The notes under the pieces are model-generated. The model saw only the letters and a program-made list of their open reading frames with translations. It was not told the origin of the DNA and searched no databases. Of a stretch of 64,000 nucleotides of DNA, positions 18,233 through 27,826 are shown piece by piece. Location of the stretch: positions 46,870 to 110,869 of the forward strand of contig JAZSCT010000021.1 in the NCBI GenBank assembly GCA_045530725.1, written 5' to 3'. Origin of the DNA: SIG435 sp045530725. Lineage in GTDB: Bacteria; Bacillota; Clostridia; UMGS1810. The position numbers and the translations under genes were made by a program. Position 1 is the stretch's first letter. Each line of letters starts with the position of its first letter.

Positions 18233-19777
18233 TTATTTTGCATAATCTACAGAACGTGTTTCCCTTATAACATTGACCTTTATCTGGCCCGGGTATTCAA
18301 GTTCTGCTTCGATTCTTTTCACAATATCTCTTGCAAGAAGAATTGTTTCATCCTCTTTTACGCTGTCAGGCTTAACCATAATTCTTACTTCTCTTCCTGC
18401 CTGGATAGCAAAGGATTTTTCTACTCCGTCAAATGAGTTGGCGATTTCTTCCAGTCTTTCAAGACGCTTGATATATGTTTCAAGATTTTCTCTTCTTGCG
18501 CCCGGTCTTGCAGCAGATATTGCATCACAAGCCTGAACGATACATGAGATAAGTCCTGTTGGCTCTGTGTCGCCGTGATGAGCAGCAATAGCATTGATGA
18601 CTTCATCTGATTCACGGTGTTTCTTAGCAATATCCACACCGATATCTACGTGAGAACCTTCGATTTCGTGGTCCATAGATTTACCGATATCATGAAGCAG
18701 ACCTGCTCTTTTTGCCACTTTTACATCTACGCCCATCTCACCTGCCATAATGCCTGCAAGTTGGCTGACTTCGATAGAATGTTTGAGTACATTCTGACCA
18801 TAACTTGTACGGTATTTGAGTTTACCCAGAAGACGTATAATTTCAGGATGCAAACCATGTACACCTGTGTCAAATGTTGCCTGTTCGCCTTCTTGTTTTA
18901 TTATGCTTTCAACTTCTTTTCTGGCTTTTTCAACAGTTTCTTCAATTCTTGTAGGATGGATTCTTCCATCTACAATAAGTTTTTCGAGAGCAAGTCTTGC
19001 AATTTCTCTTCTGATAGGATCAAATGCAGAAAGAACAACTGCTTCCGGAGTATCGTCGATGATAAGATCTACTCCTGTAAGTGTTTCAAGTGTTCTGATA
19101 TTTCTGCCTTCTCTACCGATGATTCTACCCTTCATTTCGTCATTTGGAAGGGCAACAACCGATACGGTTGCTTCTGCCACATGGTCTGCAGCACATTTCT
19201 GTATTGCAGAGCCGATGATGTCTCTTGCTTTCTTTTCTGCGTCGTCCTTAGCCTGATCAATAATGTCTTTTACCATTATTGCAGACTCATGTCTGACTTC
19301 GGATTCAAGATTCTTAAACAGATATTCTTTGGCTTCTTCTCTTGAAAGTCCTGAGAGTTTCTCAAGGATTTCTATCTGCTGTGCCTTGATCTCGTTTGTT
19401 TTCTGAGTAAGAACTTCAAGTTCTTTCATCTTCTGATTAAGTTTTTCGTCTTTTTTGTCCAAGGCATCGCTCTTTTTGTCGATATTTGCCTCTTTTTGCT
19501 CAACTCGTCTTTCTAAACGATTTATCTCTGCTCTTCTGTCTTTGATTTCTCTGTCAAGTTCTGCTCTGGATTTATGCACTTCTTCCTTGGCTGACAGGAG
19601 AATTTCTTTCTTTTTTGTTTCTGCCTGTTTTTCTGCTTCTGCTACGATGTCTTTCGCCTTTTGTTCGGCACCGCCCAGTTTCGCTTCGGCTATTGTCTTT
19701 CTATATATCACACCTGCAGCAAATGCTACAACTGCCGCTGCAACTGCAATGGATATTGAAACAGATATAGATAGCAA
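18233..19777 (-). CDS. rny: Ribonuclease Y
   Basis: Membrane-anchored endoribonuclease that starts mRNA decay in Firmicutes. From TTG 19777 the product is 514 aa, the family length; a longer frame to 19846 adds a polar stretch and has no ribosome site, whereas AAAGGGG lies 9 nt before this TTG. Order: membrane helix (about 5-25), long coiled coil to about 180, KH domain with GRIIGREGRNIRTLE near 215, and an HD domain with HDIGK near 345. It has its own promoter and a leader of about 290 nt. Confidence 0.95.
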   Translation of the reverse strand: MLSISVSISIAVAAAVVAFAAGVIYRKTIAEAKLGGAEQKAKDIVAEAEKQAETKKKEILLSAKEEVHKSRAELDREIKDRRAEINRLERRVEQKEANIDKKSDALDKKDEKLNQKMKELEVLTQKTNEIKAQQIEILEKLSGLSREEAKEYLFKNLESEVRHESAIMVKDIIDQAKDDAEKKARDIIGSAIQKCAADHVAEATVSVVALPNDEMKGRIIGREGRNIRTLETLTGVDLIIDDTPEAVVLSAFDPIRREIARLALEKLIVDGRIHPTRIEETVEKARKEVESIIKQEGEQATFDTGVHGLHPEIIRLLGKLKYRTSYGQNVLKHSIEVSQLAGIMAGEMGVDVKVAKRAGLLHDIGKSMDHEIEGSHVDIGVDIAKKHRESDEVINAIAAHHGDTEPTGLISCIVQACDAISAARPGARRENLETYIKRLERLEEIANSFDGVEKSFAIQAGREVRIMVKPDSVKEDETILLARDIVKRIEAELEYPGQIKVNVIRETRSVDYAK

Positions 19778-19875
19778 AGATCTCAACCCCTTTCTTAAAA
19801 TAATTTTTGAAAAAAGGTCAAACCTTTCCGATATTAAAATTTCCAACCTGAAAAAGTCATGCCCTTTTTCATTTA

Positions 19876-19946
19876 CGGGTTCTGACCCGGATTTAGAGAG
19901 GAAAACAAAACAAATATTTCCTCATTTTTGCAGGAACACTTCCTGC
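19876..19946 (-). promoter_or_regulatory. Hairpins in the long rny leader
   Basis: The 478-bp gap between rny and the serine acetyltransferase gene holds two back-to-back promoters and the rny leader. Two strong stems are visible in it: GCAGGAA/TTCCTGC (19930-19946) and CGGGT/ACCCG (19876-19889). They may be targets of RNase Y itself or of other regulation; this is inference. Confidence 0.4.
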
Positions 19947-20075
19947 CATTTGTTACTTGTTGCTTTTTAAAGCCGCCATTTTTGAAAGTTTATAACATAA
20001 AATTAACGAATGAACCTTTCGCTGACAACACACGATGTTTCGTATAACGATACATAGTTCCACTCATACGTATCC

Positions 20076-20104
20076 ATTGTATAATAAAACCCAAGGATTG
20101 TCAA
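20076..20104 (-). promoter_or_regulatory. rny promoter
   Basis: Minus strand TTGACA (20104-20099), 17-bp spacer, TACAAT (20081-20076). A close match to the vegetative consensus. The predicted start near 20069 gives a leader of about 290 nt. Confidence 0.75.
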
Positions 20105-20146
20105 CCGATTATTTTAATTTTTTATAATAAATTTATATTATATTAT

Positions 20147-20175
20147 TTGACTTTTAGGCTTATTGATGGTAAAAT
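20147..20175 (+). promoter_or_regulatory. Promoter of the serine acetyltransferase gene
   Basis: TTGACT, 17-bp spacer, TAAAAT. The predicted start near 20182 lies downstream of the first possible start codon of the long reading frame, so translation must begin at 20257. Confidence 0.7.
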
Positions 20176-20256
20176 TGTATGGATAATGGGTATTTGTTTG
20201 CATTTGATGGAATTCATAAAGGATTTTATATATTTTGCTTTTCGGGAGGTAAGGAA

Positions 20257-21177
20257 ATGATATCAGAAAATAACATCATCAAAGATACCGTTGAAAAAAT
20301 CACGAAAAATTATGCCGAAAATGAGATTCTTCTCTCAAAGAAAGGAAAAACTCTTCCTTCAAGAGATGTTATAATAGAAATACTTGAGGAACTTAAAAAT
20401 GTGGTTTTTCCCGGATATTACAATGGAGAAAAAATCTCCGAACAAATGATGGAATACTTTGCAGGAAGCAAACTTACAAAGGTATATCAACTGTTAAAAA
20501 ACGAAATAGAACTTGCCATATCCTACCGGGATAACGAAATCTCTCCTGAAGAAATCTCCATGAACGCAGAATGTATCACAGCAGGATTCTTCCAGAAGAT
20601 TCCTTCGGTACAGTCACTCCTAATAAAGGATGTTCAGGCGGGATTTGACGGAGACCCTGCTGCAAAAAGCAAAGAAGAAATCATCTTCTCATACCCCGGG
20701 CTCTTCGCAATATATGTATATAGAATCGCTCACATCCTTTATCTAAAGAATGTGCCCTTCATACCGAGAATTATGACGGAATATGCACACTCACACACAG
20801 GAATCGATATAAACTCAGGTGCCACAATCGGCGAATACTTCTTCATTGACCACGGCACAGGTGTGGTAATCGGAGAAACATGCCATATAGGAAACAATGT
20901 AAAGATTTATCAGGGTGTTACCCTTGGTGCTCTTTCCACAAGGAAAGGTCAAGCACTTTCAGGAGCCAAGAGACATCCTACCATATGTGACAACGTGACC
21001 ATCTATTCAGGTGCTACCATTCTTGGCGGCGAAACTGTAATAGGTGAACACTCTGTGGTGGGAGGTAACTCATTTATAACACAGTCTATTCCGCCACACA
21101 CAAAAGTAAGTATCAAAAGCCCCGAACTTATCATCAAAAATCCGGACGATATGATGAAAAATACATTCGAAATCTGA
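20257..21177 (+). CDS. cysE: Serine O-acetyltransferase
   Basis: Makes O-acetylserine from serine and acetyl-CoA for cysteine synthesis. The 306-aa protein is the longer clostridial form: an N-terminal helical domain (to about 150) and a C-terminal left-handed beta helix with hexapeptide repeats. The active-site stretch HSHTGIDINSGATIGEYFFIDHGTGVVIGE, the GVTLGALS turn and RHPTI are all present. GGGAGG precedes ATG 20257. No T-box or other leader sensor was recognised. A cysteine synthase gene is not adjacent. Confidence 0.92.
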   Translation: MISENNIIKDTVEKITKNYAENEILLSKKGKTLPSRDVIIEILEELKNVVFPGYYNGEKISEQMMEYFAGSKLTKVYQLLKNEIELAISYRDNEISPEEISMNAECITAGFFQKIPSVQSLLIKDVQAGFDGDPAAKSKEEIIFSYPGLFAIYVYRIAHILYLKNVPFIPRIMTEYAHSHTGIDINSGATIGEYFFIDHGTGVVIGETCHIGNNVKIYQGVTLGALSTRKGQALSGAKRHPTICDNVTIYSGATILGGETVIGEHSVVGGNSFITQSIPPHTKVSIKSPELIIKNPDDMMKNTFEI

Positions 21178-21214
21178 TGTTTTGGTAAAAATTTTAAAAA
21201 GGAGGTAATTTTTT

Positions 21215-23314
21215 TTGAAACTTATTATAGCAGAAAAACCAAGCCTTGCAAGAAATATTACCTCTGCCATCGGTAATATGAAAAAGTCAAACGGCTATTT
21301 CGAAGGAAACGGCTATATTGTCACATGGGCATTCGGACATTTGTTTACTCTTGCAGACATTGAAGAATACAACCCATCTCCCGACGGAAGCGGCAGATGG
21401 ACTATGGAAAACATACCCTGCTTTCCCGACAAATTCAAATTCGGACTGAAAAAAGACCAAAAAACCAAAACTGTTGATCAGGGTGTGGTAAATCAGTTCA
21501 ACATAATAAAGACTCTCTGCAACCGTGAGGATGTGGATGCAATCATCAACGCAGGCGACTCAGACAGAGAAGGTGAAATCATCGTAAGGCTCTGTGTGTC
21601 AAATGCCTTGCAAAAGAACAAAACATTTCTTCGTCTGTGGCTTCCCGATCAGACAAATGAAACCATAAGAGAAGCACTTACCGAAATGAAGGATGAAAAG
21701 GAATACCAGTCCCTTGCAGACGAGGGCTTTGCAAGAATGTATGCAGACTGGCTCTACGGAGTGAACTTAACAAGATATGCCACTCTCAAATCAGGAACAC
21801 TCCTAAGAGTGGGGAGAGTCATTGTGCCTATAGTAAAAGCAATATATGACAGAGATATGTCAATCAGAAACTTTGTGCCTGACATATACTATGCAATAGT
21901 ATCTCAGGAAGAGACAAAGGGCGAAAAGATAGAACTTGTATCAAAAAATAAATTCGAAAAAAAAGACTTAAGAAAAGCACAGGAACTTTGTACCTCCTAC
22001 AACGGTGAAGAAGCCATCGTTACTCAGGTGAAGAAAAAGACCGACACAATGAACCCCGGCAAACTCTATTCACTTACAAAACTTCAAAATGTGCTTGGCA
22101 AAAAATACAAAATGTCCATGGACGAAAGCCTTAAAATCGTCCAGGACCTTTATGAAAAAGGATATGTGACATACCCGAGAACAAACTCCGAATACCTTGC
22201 CACAGCAGAGCAGGGAAAAGTGAAAAATATCCTTCAGGCAGTAAAAGGTCTCGGATATCCTGTGGAGTTTAAGTTTAAGAAAACCATCTTTGACGATTCA
22301 AAGATAGAATCCCATTCTGCTCTTACACCTACACACAAAATCCCCAAAAAGACTGACCTTGACGAACAGTCATTCATTGTCTATTCCACAATAATGAGAA
22401 GGTTTGTGGCGGTTTTTTGCAGCGAGGAATGTAAGGTACAAAAAACAGAAATCACAATCAGCCTTGGCGACAAGGAAGAGTTTTCTCTCAAAGGTACCAT
22501 CATCAAAGAGCCGGGATGGACTAAGTATGACGATTATTCAAAAAAGGACAAAATCCTCCCGCCTCTCGAAAAGGGCGACAAGGTCAATGTGGATTTTAAG
22601 CCTGTTGAGAAAGAAACTTCTCCACCTAAGCATTACACAATAGAAACTCTCAACAACTACCTGAAAAACCCCTTCAAGGAAGAAAAACAAAATACAGAAA
22701 ACGAAAGTGACGAAGAAGAATACAAGGCAATATTCGAAGGACTTGAACTTGGTACCGAAGCCACACGTACAGGTATCATAGGCAATGCAAGAAACTCAGG
22801 TTATATACAACTGAAAAAAGACGTCTATACCATTTTGCCTGCAGGTGAATACCTTATTGAATCATTAAAAAGAATGAATATCAGTATGGACAAATTCAAA
22901 ACCGCAGAAATGGGTAAAGCGCTTAAAAAAGTTTTCAGAGGAGAATTTAGTGTAGATGACAGCCTTCATATTGCAAAGAATGAAATCGCTGAAGTATTCA
23001 GAAAGAAAGAGCAAAAGGAATATGCCTTTGACACAGATGACGGATTTTACGGTGATGTGGTGGGCAAATGTCCTGTTTGTCAAAGGGATGTTGTAAGGAC
23101 AAAGTTCGGCTACGGATGTTCAGGCTATCGTGAGGGTTGCAAGTTTGCAATAAGCGGTGTGATATGTGACAGAGTAATTGCCAAATCCCACGCAAAAAGC
23201 CTTCTGGAAAACGGCAAAACAGAAAAAATCGAAGGATTTTTGTCAAAGAGAACAGGAAAAACGTTTTCTGCACATCTTAAACTTGAAAACGGAAAAACAG
23301 TATTTGAATTTTAG
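21215..23314 (+). CDS. topB: DNA topoisomerase III
   Basis: Type IA topoisomerase that resolves single-strand links such as hemicatenanes. The 699-aa protein opens with the toprim fold (KLIIAEKPSLARNI, then DAIINAGDSDREGE with the acidic metal site), holds the catalytic tyrosine in GYVTYPRTNSEYL near 320, and ends with a Cys-rich zinc-like module (CPVCQRDVV then FGYGCSGYREGC) near 620. The start is TTG 21215 after AAGGAGG. It is a chromosomal-type copy, close behind cysE. No operon partner is obvious. Confidence 0.95.
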   Translation: MKLIIAEKPSLARNITSAIGNMKKSNGYFEGNGYIVTWAFGHLFTLADIEEYNPSPDGSGRWTMENIPCFPDKFKFGLKKDQKTKTVDQGVVNQFNIIKTLCNREDVDAIINAGDSDREGEIIVRLCVSNALQKNKTFLRLWLPDQTNETIREALTEMKDEKEYQSLADEGFARMYADWLYGVNLTRYATLKSGTLLRVGRVIVPIVKAIYDRDMSIRNFVPDIYYAIVSQEETKGEKIELVSKNKFEKKDLRKAQELCTSYNGEEAIVTQVKKKTDTMNPGKLYSLTKLQNVLGKKYKMSMDESLKIVQDLYEKGYVTYPRTNSEYLATAEQGKVKNILQAVKGLGYPVEFKFKKTIFDDSKIESHSALTPTHKIPKKTDLDEQSFIVYSTIMRRFVAVFCSEECKVQKTEITISLGDKEEFSLKGTIIKEPGWTKYDDYSKKDKILPPLEKGDKVNVDFKPVEKETSPPKHYTIETLNNYLKNPFKEEKQNTENESDEEEYKAIFEGLELGTEATRTGIIGNARNSGYIQLKKDVYTILPAGEYLIESLKRMNISMDKFKTAEMGKALKKVFRGEFSVDDSLHIAKNEIAEVFRKKEQKEYAFDTDDGFYGDVVGKCPVCQRDVVRTKFGYGCSGYREGCKFAISGVICDRVIAKSHAKSLLENGKTEKIEGFLSKRTGKTFSAHLKLENGKTVFEF

Positions 23315-23332
23315 ATAAACAGGTGATAAATT

Positions 23333-24202
23333 ATGCTTTTGGCAGATAAATGGAAAGATTATGAACTTCTCGACTGTGCAGACGGGGAAAAACTTGAAAG
23401 ATGGGGTGACATTATCCTTCGCCGCCCTGATCCTCAGGTAATATGGAAAGAAAAAAGCAATCCTTCTTTGTGGGATAAGGCAGACGCTCACTATCACAGA
23501 AGCAGATCAGGGGGAGGAGAATGGGAATTCTACAGGAAACTCCCTGACGGATGGCAAATTTCTTACAGAGACCTTACTTTCAACGTGAAACCCACAGGAT
23601 TCAAGCACACAGGGTTATTTCCTGAACAGGCGGCAAACTGGGATTTCATCCAAGAGAAGATAAAAAATGCAAAAAGAGAAATAAAAGTACTTAATCTTTT
23701 TGCCTACACAGGCGGCGCAACTCTTGCTGCAGCGGCTGCAGGCGCATCTGTATGCCACGTGGATGCGGCAAAGGGTATGGTTACATGGGCAAAGGATAAT
23801 GCCACTTTGAGTAACTTAAGAGAAAAGCCCGTCAGATATATCGTAGATGATGTAATAAAATTCGTACAGAGAGAACACAGACGAGGCAACAAATACGATG
23901 CAATCATAATGGACCCTCCGTCCTACGGAAGAGGTCCCAACGGAGAAGTGTGGAAACTGGAAAACGAACTTTACGGTCTTATAAGTTCATGTATAGACAT
24001 TCTTAGTGATGATCCTCTGTTTATGATAGTAAATTCCTACACATCGGGAGTTTCATCCACTATCATATCAAATCTTATAAGCCTTACCGTGAAGAAGAAG
24101 TTTGGCGGTATTGTAACCAATGATGAAATAGCCATACCTATAAAGGCATCAGGGTTGTATCTGCCATGTGGTGCAGCAACACGCTGGATTAACGAAATAT
24201 AA
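23333..24202 (+). CDS. SAM-dependent methyltransferase, rRNA m5C/RlmI-like
   Basis: A 289-aa class I methyltransferase of the Methyltrans_SAM group. Motif I is VLNLFAYTGGATLAAAAAGA near 120, the acidic SAM contact is in CHVDAAKGMVTWAKDN, and motif IV is IIMDPPSYGRGP near 200. Relatives modify 23S rRNA, but many are uncharacterised, so the target is inferred. It starts 18 bp after topB and probably shares its transcript. Repeat copy 3 begins 5 bp after its stop. Confidence 0.88.
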   Translation: MLLADKWKDYELLDCADGEKLERWGDIILRRPDPQVIWKEKSNPSLWDKADAHYHRSRSGGGEWEFYRKLPDGWQISYRDLTFNVKPTGFKHTGLFPEQAANWDFIQEKIKNAKREIKVLNLFAYTGGATLAAAAAGASVCHVDAAKGMVTWAKDNATLSNLREKPVRYIVDDVIKFVQREHRRGNKYDAIIMDPPSYGRGPNGEVWKLENELYGLISSCIDILSDDPLFMIVNSYTSGVSSTIISNLISLTVKKKFGGIVTNDEIAIPIKASGLYLPCGAATRWINEI

Positions 24203-24207
24203 AAAAC

Positions 24208-24425
24208 GGAATGTAAAAATGCCCCGGAACGCAAAAAGCAGGAGATAAAAATAATACAGTTCCATCAGAGAGGACAGCATTTTATCCTTTTTTGGTAGAA
24301 AACTTCGCTTTGTCAAGCGAATTTTTCTCCATCTTATGCTTTTTGCTGTGAACAAACATTCGCCTGCGGAGTATCACATACACCTTTGGCTCTGTTTGTC
24401 CACTCCAGACCATTTTTCCTATTCC
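24208..24425 (-). repeat. Dispersed structured repeat, copy 3
   Basis: Inverted relative to copies 1 and 2 and again antisense to its neighbours. Ends pair as GGAAT/ATTCC. On the minus strand: GGACAAACA/TGTTTGTTC, GCC/GGC, a GGTGTAT/ATACTCC hairpin, GCAAAAAGCA/TGCTTTTTGC and a variable hairpin with arms near TTCGCTT/AAGCGAA. It fills the gap between the methyltransferase and the ECF ATPase genes. Confidence 0.8.
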
Positions 24426-24471
24426 TTAACAACATAACTCCAAAATGTAAAAAACAAAGAAGGTCACAACA

Positions 24472-26226
24472 TTGATAAAAACAGAAAACCTGTCTTTCAA
24501 ATACAAGACAGAAGATAATGAAAAGTTAATACTTGACGGAATTGACCTTGAAATAAAAAAGGGCGAGTTTGTGTGCATATTAGGCCACAACGGCTCAGGT
24601 AAATCCACTCTTGCAAAGCATATGAATGCTATCCTTCTGCCAACAGGAGGCAAGGTATATGTGTCAGGCATTGATACCAGGGACACAGACAGGCTCTGGG
24701 ACATCAGGCAGAATACTGCATTTGTATTTCAGAATCCCGACAATCAGATTGTAGCAACAATCGTGGAAGAGGATGTGGCATTTGCCTGCGAAAACTTAGG
24801 TGTAGAGCCTGAAGAGATAAGACAGCGAGTAGATGACGCCTTAAAAACCGTAGGTCTTACAAAATATGCCTCCTATGCTCCTCACAGACTGTCAGGCGGA
24901 CAAAAGCAGAAGGTGGCTATAGCAGGTGTTATCGCCATGAGACCTGAGACTATCGTATTTGACGAGCCTACTGCTATGCTTGATCCTTCAGGAAGACGTG
25001 ATGTACTCTCCACCATAAAGAAACTCAACAAAGAACTTGGCATCACGATAGTTCTTATCACTCACAATATGGATGAGGCGGCACAGTCAGACAGAATCGT
25101 CATTATGAATTCAGGCGAGATAGTATCGGACGACACACCACGAAATACATTTTCAAATGTGGAAAAGATGATAGAACTTGGTCTTGATACCCCTCAGGTA
25201 ACAAGACTTTGCCACGAACTTAAAAAAAGAGGGATAAATATCTCTGAAACCGTTATCACAGTTGATGAATGTGTGGATGAAATAATGAAAATTTCATCTC
25301 CCGGGTTACCCTTCCCTGATTTGTCTCACATTGACAGAAAAAAAGACGATTCAAAGAGAAACAGAGACATCATAAAAGTAGAGAATCTCTCTCATATCTA
25401 TCAGGAGAATTCTCCATTTGAAAAAATCGCTCTGAAAAATATCTCCCTTACAGTAAAAGAGGGAAGTTTCACAGGAATAATCGGACACACCGGCTCAGGA
25501 AAATCCACCTTCATTCAGCATCTTAACGGTCTTATAAAGGCAAGTGAAGGAAGTATCACGGTAGATGGAGTATCTGTCACCGACAAAAATGCGGATATGA
25601 AATCTGTCCGAAGAAAAGTCGGTCTTGTATTTCAGTATCCAGAATATCAACTATTCGAAGAAACTGTTTACAAAGATATTGCCTACGGGCCAAAAAATAT
25701 GGGTAAATCAGAGGAAGAAATTGATGTGCTGGTTCGTCACGCGGCTAAGATGGTGGGACTTAAAGAAAAATACCTTCAAAAAAGCCCATTCGAACTTTCA
25801 GGCGGACAAAAAAGACGTGTGGCAATCGCAGGTGTACTTGCCATGAAACCATCCATCATCATCCTGGATGAACCATGTGCAGGCCTTGACCCTAAGGGCA
25901 GAGATGATATACTTGATAAACTAAAACTTATAAACAAAGAAGAAAATATAACCGTTATTACCGTTTCTCATTCTATGGAAGATGTGGCAAGATGTGCAGA
26001 TTCTGTAATAGTTATGAACGACGGAGAAATGGTTATTATGGATACTGTAGCAGAAGTATTCAAAAATGCAGACACTCTTAAGAGTATAGGACTGAATGTA
26101 CCTGAAGTAACTCAGGTATTTGCAAGACTTAAAGAAAAGGGCCTCAATCTTCCTTTGGATATATACACAGTAAACTACGGGGCGGATGTTTTGTGTGCCT
26201 TTTTAAAGGGAGGTGGGGAGAAATGA
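24472..26226 (+). CDS. ecfA: Fused EcfA1-EcfA2 ATPase of an ECF transporter
   Basis: Provides ATP hydrolysis for energy-coupling-factor vitamin or metal uptake. The 584-aa protein contains two complete ABC ATPase domains. Domain 1 (about 1-240): Walker A GHNGSGKS, signature LSGGQKQK, Walker B IVFDEPTAMLDP. Domain 2 (about 300-540): GHTGSGKS, LSGGQKRR, IILDEPCAGLDP. Usually these are two genes; here they are one frame joined by a linker at about 265-300. The start is TTG 24472 after AGAAGG. Its stop overlaps ecfT (ATGA). Confidence 0.93.
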   Translation: MIKTENLSFKYKTEDNEKLILDGIDLEIKKGEFVCILGHNGSGKSTLAKHMNAILLPTGGKVYVSGIDTRDTDRLWDIRQNTAFVFQNPDNQIVATIVEEDVAFACENLGVEPEEIRQRVDDALKTVGLTKYASYAPHRLSGGQKQKVAIAGVIAMRPETIVFDEPTAMLDPSGRRDVLSTIKKLNKELGITIVLITHNMDEAAQSDRIVIMNSGEIVSDDTPRNTFSNVEKMIELGLDTPQVTRLCHELKKRGINISETVITVDECVDEIMKISSPGLPFPDLSHIDRKKDDSKRNRDIIKVENLSHIYQENSPFEKIALKNISLTVKEGSFTGIIGHTGSGKSTFIQHLNGLIKASEGSITVDGVSVTDKNADMKSVRRKVGLVFQYPEYQLFEETVYKDIAYGPKNMGKSEEEIDVLVRHAAKMVGLKEKYLQKSPFELSGGQKRRVAIAGVLAMKPSIIILDEPCAGLDPKGRDDILDKLKLINKEENITVITVSHSMEDVARCADSVIVMNDGEMVIMDTVAEVFKNADTLKSIGLNVPEVTQVFARLKEKGLNLPLDIYTVNYGADVLCAFLKGGGEK

Positions 26227-27041
26227 TGCGAGACATTACCATAGGGCAGTTTTTCCCTGTGAAATCCTTCATCCACGCCCTTGACCCAAGAACAAAAATC
26301 ATCTTCACACTTCTTTATGTGATTTTGATTTTTGTCTGCTCAGATTTGTGGTCATATATATTCCTTACAGGATGCACCCTCTTTATAATCGCCCTTTCAA
26401 AAGTGCCTTTCAGAATGTATATAAAAGGGCTTAAACCTTTATTGTTTCTGATATTTTTCACAGCCATACTGAATATCCTTATGACTAAGGGTGAGACTGT
26501 GACACTTTTCGGATATAAACTTGAATATGGGTTTATAAAGGTAAGCAAAGAAGGGCTCATCTTAAGTATAAAGATGGCAACAAGAATCATATTTCTTGTG
26601 CTTGGTACAAGTGTGCTCACTTTTACCACATCTCCCATTATGCTTACAGACGGTATAGAAAGGCTCCTTTCCCCCTTCAAAAAAATCGGAGTCCCTGCAC
26701 ACGAACTTGCAATGATGATGACTATCGCAATGAGATTTATTCCTACTCTCGTTGAAGAAACTGACAAAATAATCAAAGCACAGAGTGCAAGAGGGGCAGA
26801 CTTTGACACAGGCGGAATCATAAAAAAGATAAAGGCGATGATTCCTATCTTCGTTCCCCTTTTCATATCTTCATTCAGACGTGCAGACGAACTTGCAACT
26901 GCAATGGAATGCAGATGCTACAGAGGCGGAGAAGGAAGGACAAGACTCAGAGAACTTAAAGCAACAAAAAAAGACCTAGTTGCAACCATATTTACGGTGG
27001 TTTTTGCAACAGGTATAATTTTACTTGGCATTTTCTTTTGA
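26223..27041 (+). CDS. ecfT: EcfT transmembrane subunit
   Basis: Membrane scaffold that couples the ATPases to interchangeable substrate-binding S components. The 272-aa protein has about five membrane helices. The C-terminal coupling helices contain the two Ala-Arg-Gly-type motifs: AQSARGADFDTG near 190 and AMECRCYRGGEGRTR near 230. The start is ATG 26223, in an ATGA overlap with the fused ATPase and preceded by GGAGGTGGGGAG. No S component is adjacent, as usual for group II ECF modules. Confidence 0.93.
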   Translation: MMRDITIGQFFPVKSFIHALDPRTKIIFTLLYVILIFVCSDLWSYIFLTGCTLFIIALSKVPFRMYIKGLKPLLFLIFFTAILNILMTKGETVTLFGYKLEYGFIKVSKEGLILSIKMATRIIFLVLGTSVLTFTTSPIMLTDGIERLLSPFKKIGVPAHELAMMMTIAMRFIPTLVEETDKIIKAQSARGADFDTGGIIKKIKAMIPIFVPLFISSFRRADELATAMECRCYRGGEGRTRLRELKATKKDLVATIFTVVFATGIILLGIFF

Positions 27042-27056
27042 TTTGTGGTGATATAT

Positions 27057-27806
27057 ATGAGAAATCTTATGCTCACAATTTCATATGACGGCACATCCTA
27101 TCACGGATATCAGGCACAGGAAGGCAGTATTACCATTCAGGAAGTAATGGAGAAGACTCTTTCGGAAATTATGAAAGAAGAAGTATCTGTTCAGGGATGT
27201 TCCAGAACTGATGCAGGAGTTCACGCAAGAAGATATGTGATGAATTTTCACACAAACTGCAATATCCCTTCAGACAGAGTGGCAATAGCACTTAATACAA
27301 AACTTCCCCCTGACATTGTTGCCATAGACTGTATGGAAGTGAGAGATGAATTTAACTCAAGATTTGACACACAGTCAAAGACATATAAATATTTTATAAA
27401 CAATTCATCATACGATGTATTCAAAAGAGACTTTCAATGGTATATCTCAAGAGAACTTGATGTAGAAAAGATGATTGAAGCATCAAAGCACTTTGTGGGG
27501 TTCCATCCTTTCGACTCATTTATGGCGGCAGGATGTCAGGTGAAGGATACAAGAAGGAATATAAACTTCCTTACTGTAGAAAAATCCCCCGAGGGTATAA
27601 TAGAAATCACTATAAATGCAGACGGGTATCTTTATAATATGGTACGTATAATCACAGGCACCCTTGTGGGTGTGGGACAAGGAAGATTTCGTCCCCATGA
27701 AATAAAAGAAATCATAGACGCTAAAGACCGCACCGTAGCAGGCGTCACAGCACCTGCAAGAGGGCTTTTTCTCTGGGATGTGTTTTATGATGAAAACAAA
27801 CTCTGA
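27057..27806 (+). CDS. truA: tRNA pseudouridine synthase A
   Basis: Makes pseudouridine at positions 38-40 of the tRNA anticodon arm. The 249-aa protein has the catalytic Asp in CSRTDAGVHA near 54, the GYLYNMVRIITGTLV motif near 195 and an N-terminal LTISYDGTSYHGYQ. I prefer ATG 27057 over the tandem GTG codons at 27045 from family alignment; the ribosome site is weak. It lies 15 bp behind ecfT, the common ecfA-ecfT-truA order in Firmicutes. Confidence 0.95.
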   Translation: MRNLMLTISYDGTSYHGYQAQEGSITIQEVMEKTLSEIMKEEVSVQGCSRTDAGVHARRYVMNFHTNCNIPSDRVAIALNTKLPPDIVAIDCMEVRDEFNSRFDTQSKTYKYFINNSSYDVFKRDFQWYISRELDVEKMIEASKHFVGFHPFDSFMAAGCQVKDTRRNINFLTVEKSPEGIIEITINADGYLYNMVRIITGTLVGVGQGRFRPHEIKEIIDAKDRTVAGVTAPARGLFLWDVFYDENKL

Positions 27807-27826
27807 TATTTACGAAAGGAGCATAT

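Noticed and set aside
18617..19345. Plus-strand open frame of 242 codons
   Set aside because: Antisense to the KH and HD parts of rny; Phe/Cys-rich shadow translation.
20147..20256. T-box or other sulfur-linked riboswitch before the serine acetyltransferase
   Set aside because: The leader is only about 75 nt with no T-box or SAM-type core and no terminator.
24208..24425. Transposon (MITE) with terminal inverted repeats
   Set aside because: The ends do form imperfect inverted repeats, but they differ between copies while staying paired, and no constant target-site duplication is visible. A structured RNA explains this better, though mobility is not excluded.
26315..26866. Minus-strand open frame of 183 codons
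   Set aside because: Antisense to ecfT, typical hydrophobic shadow of a membrane-protein gene.
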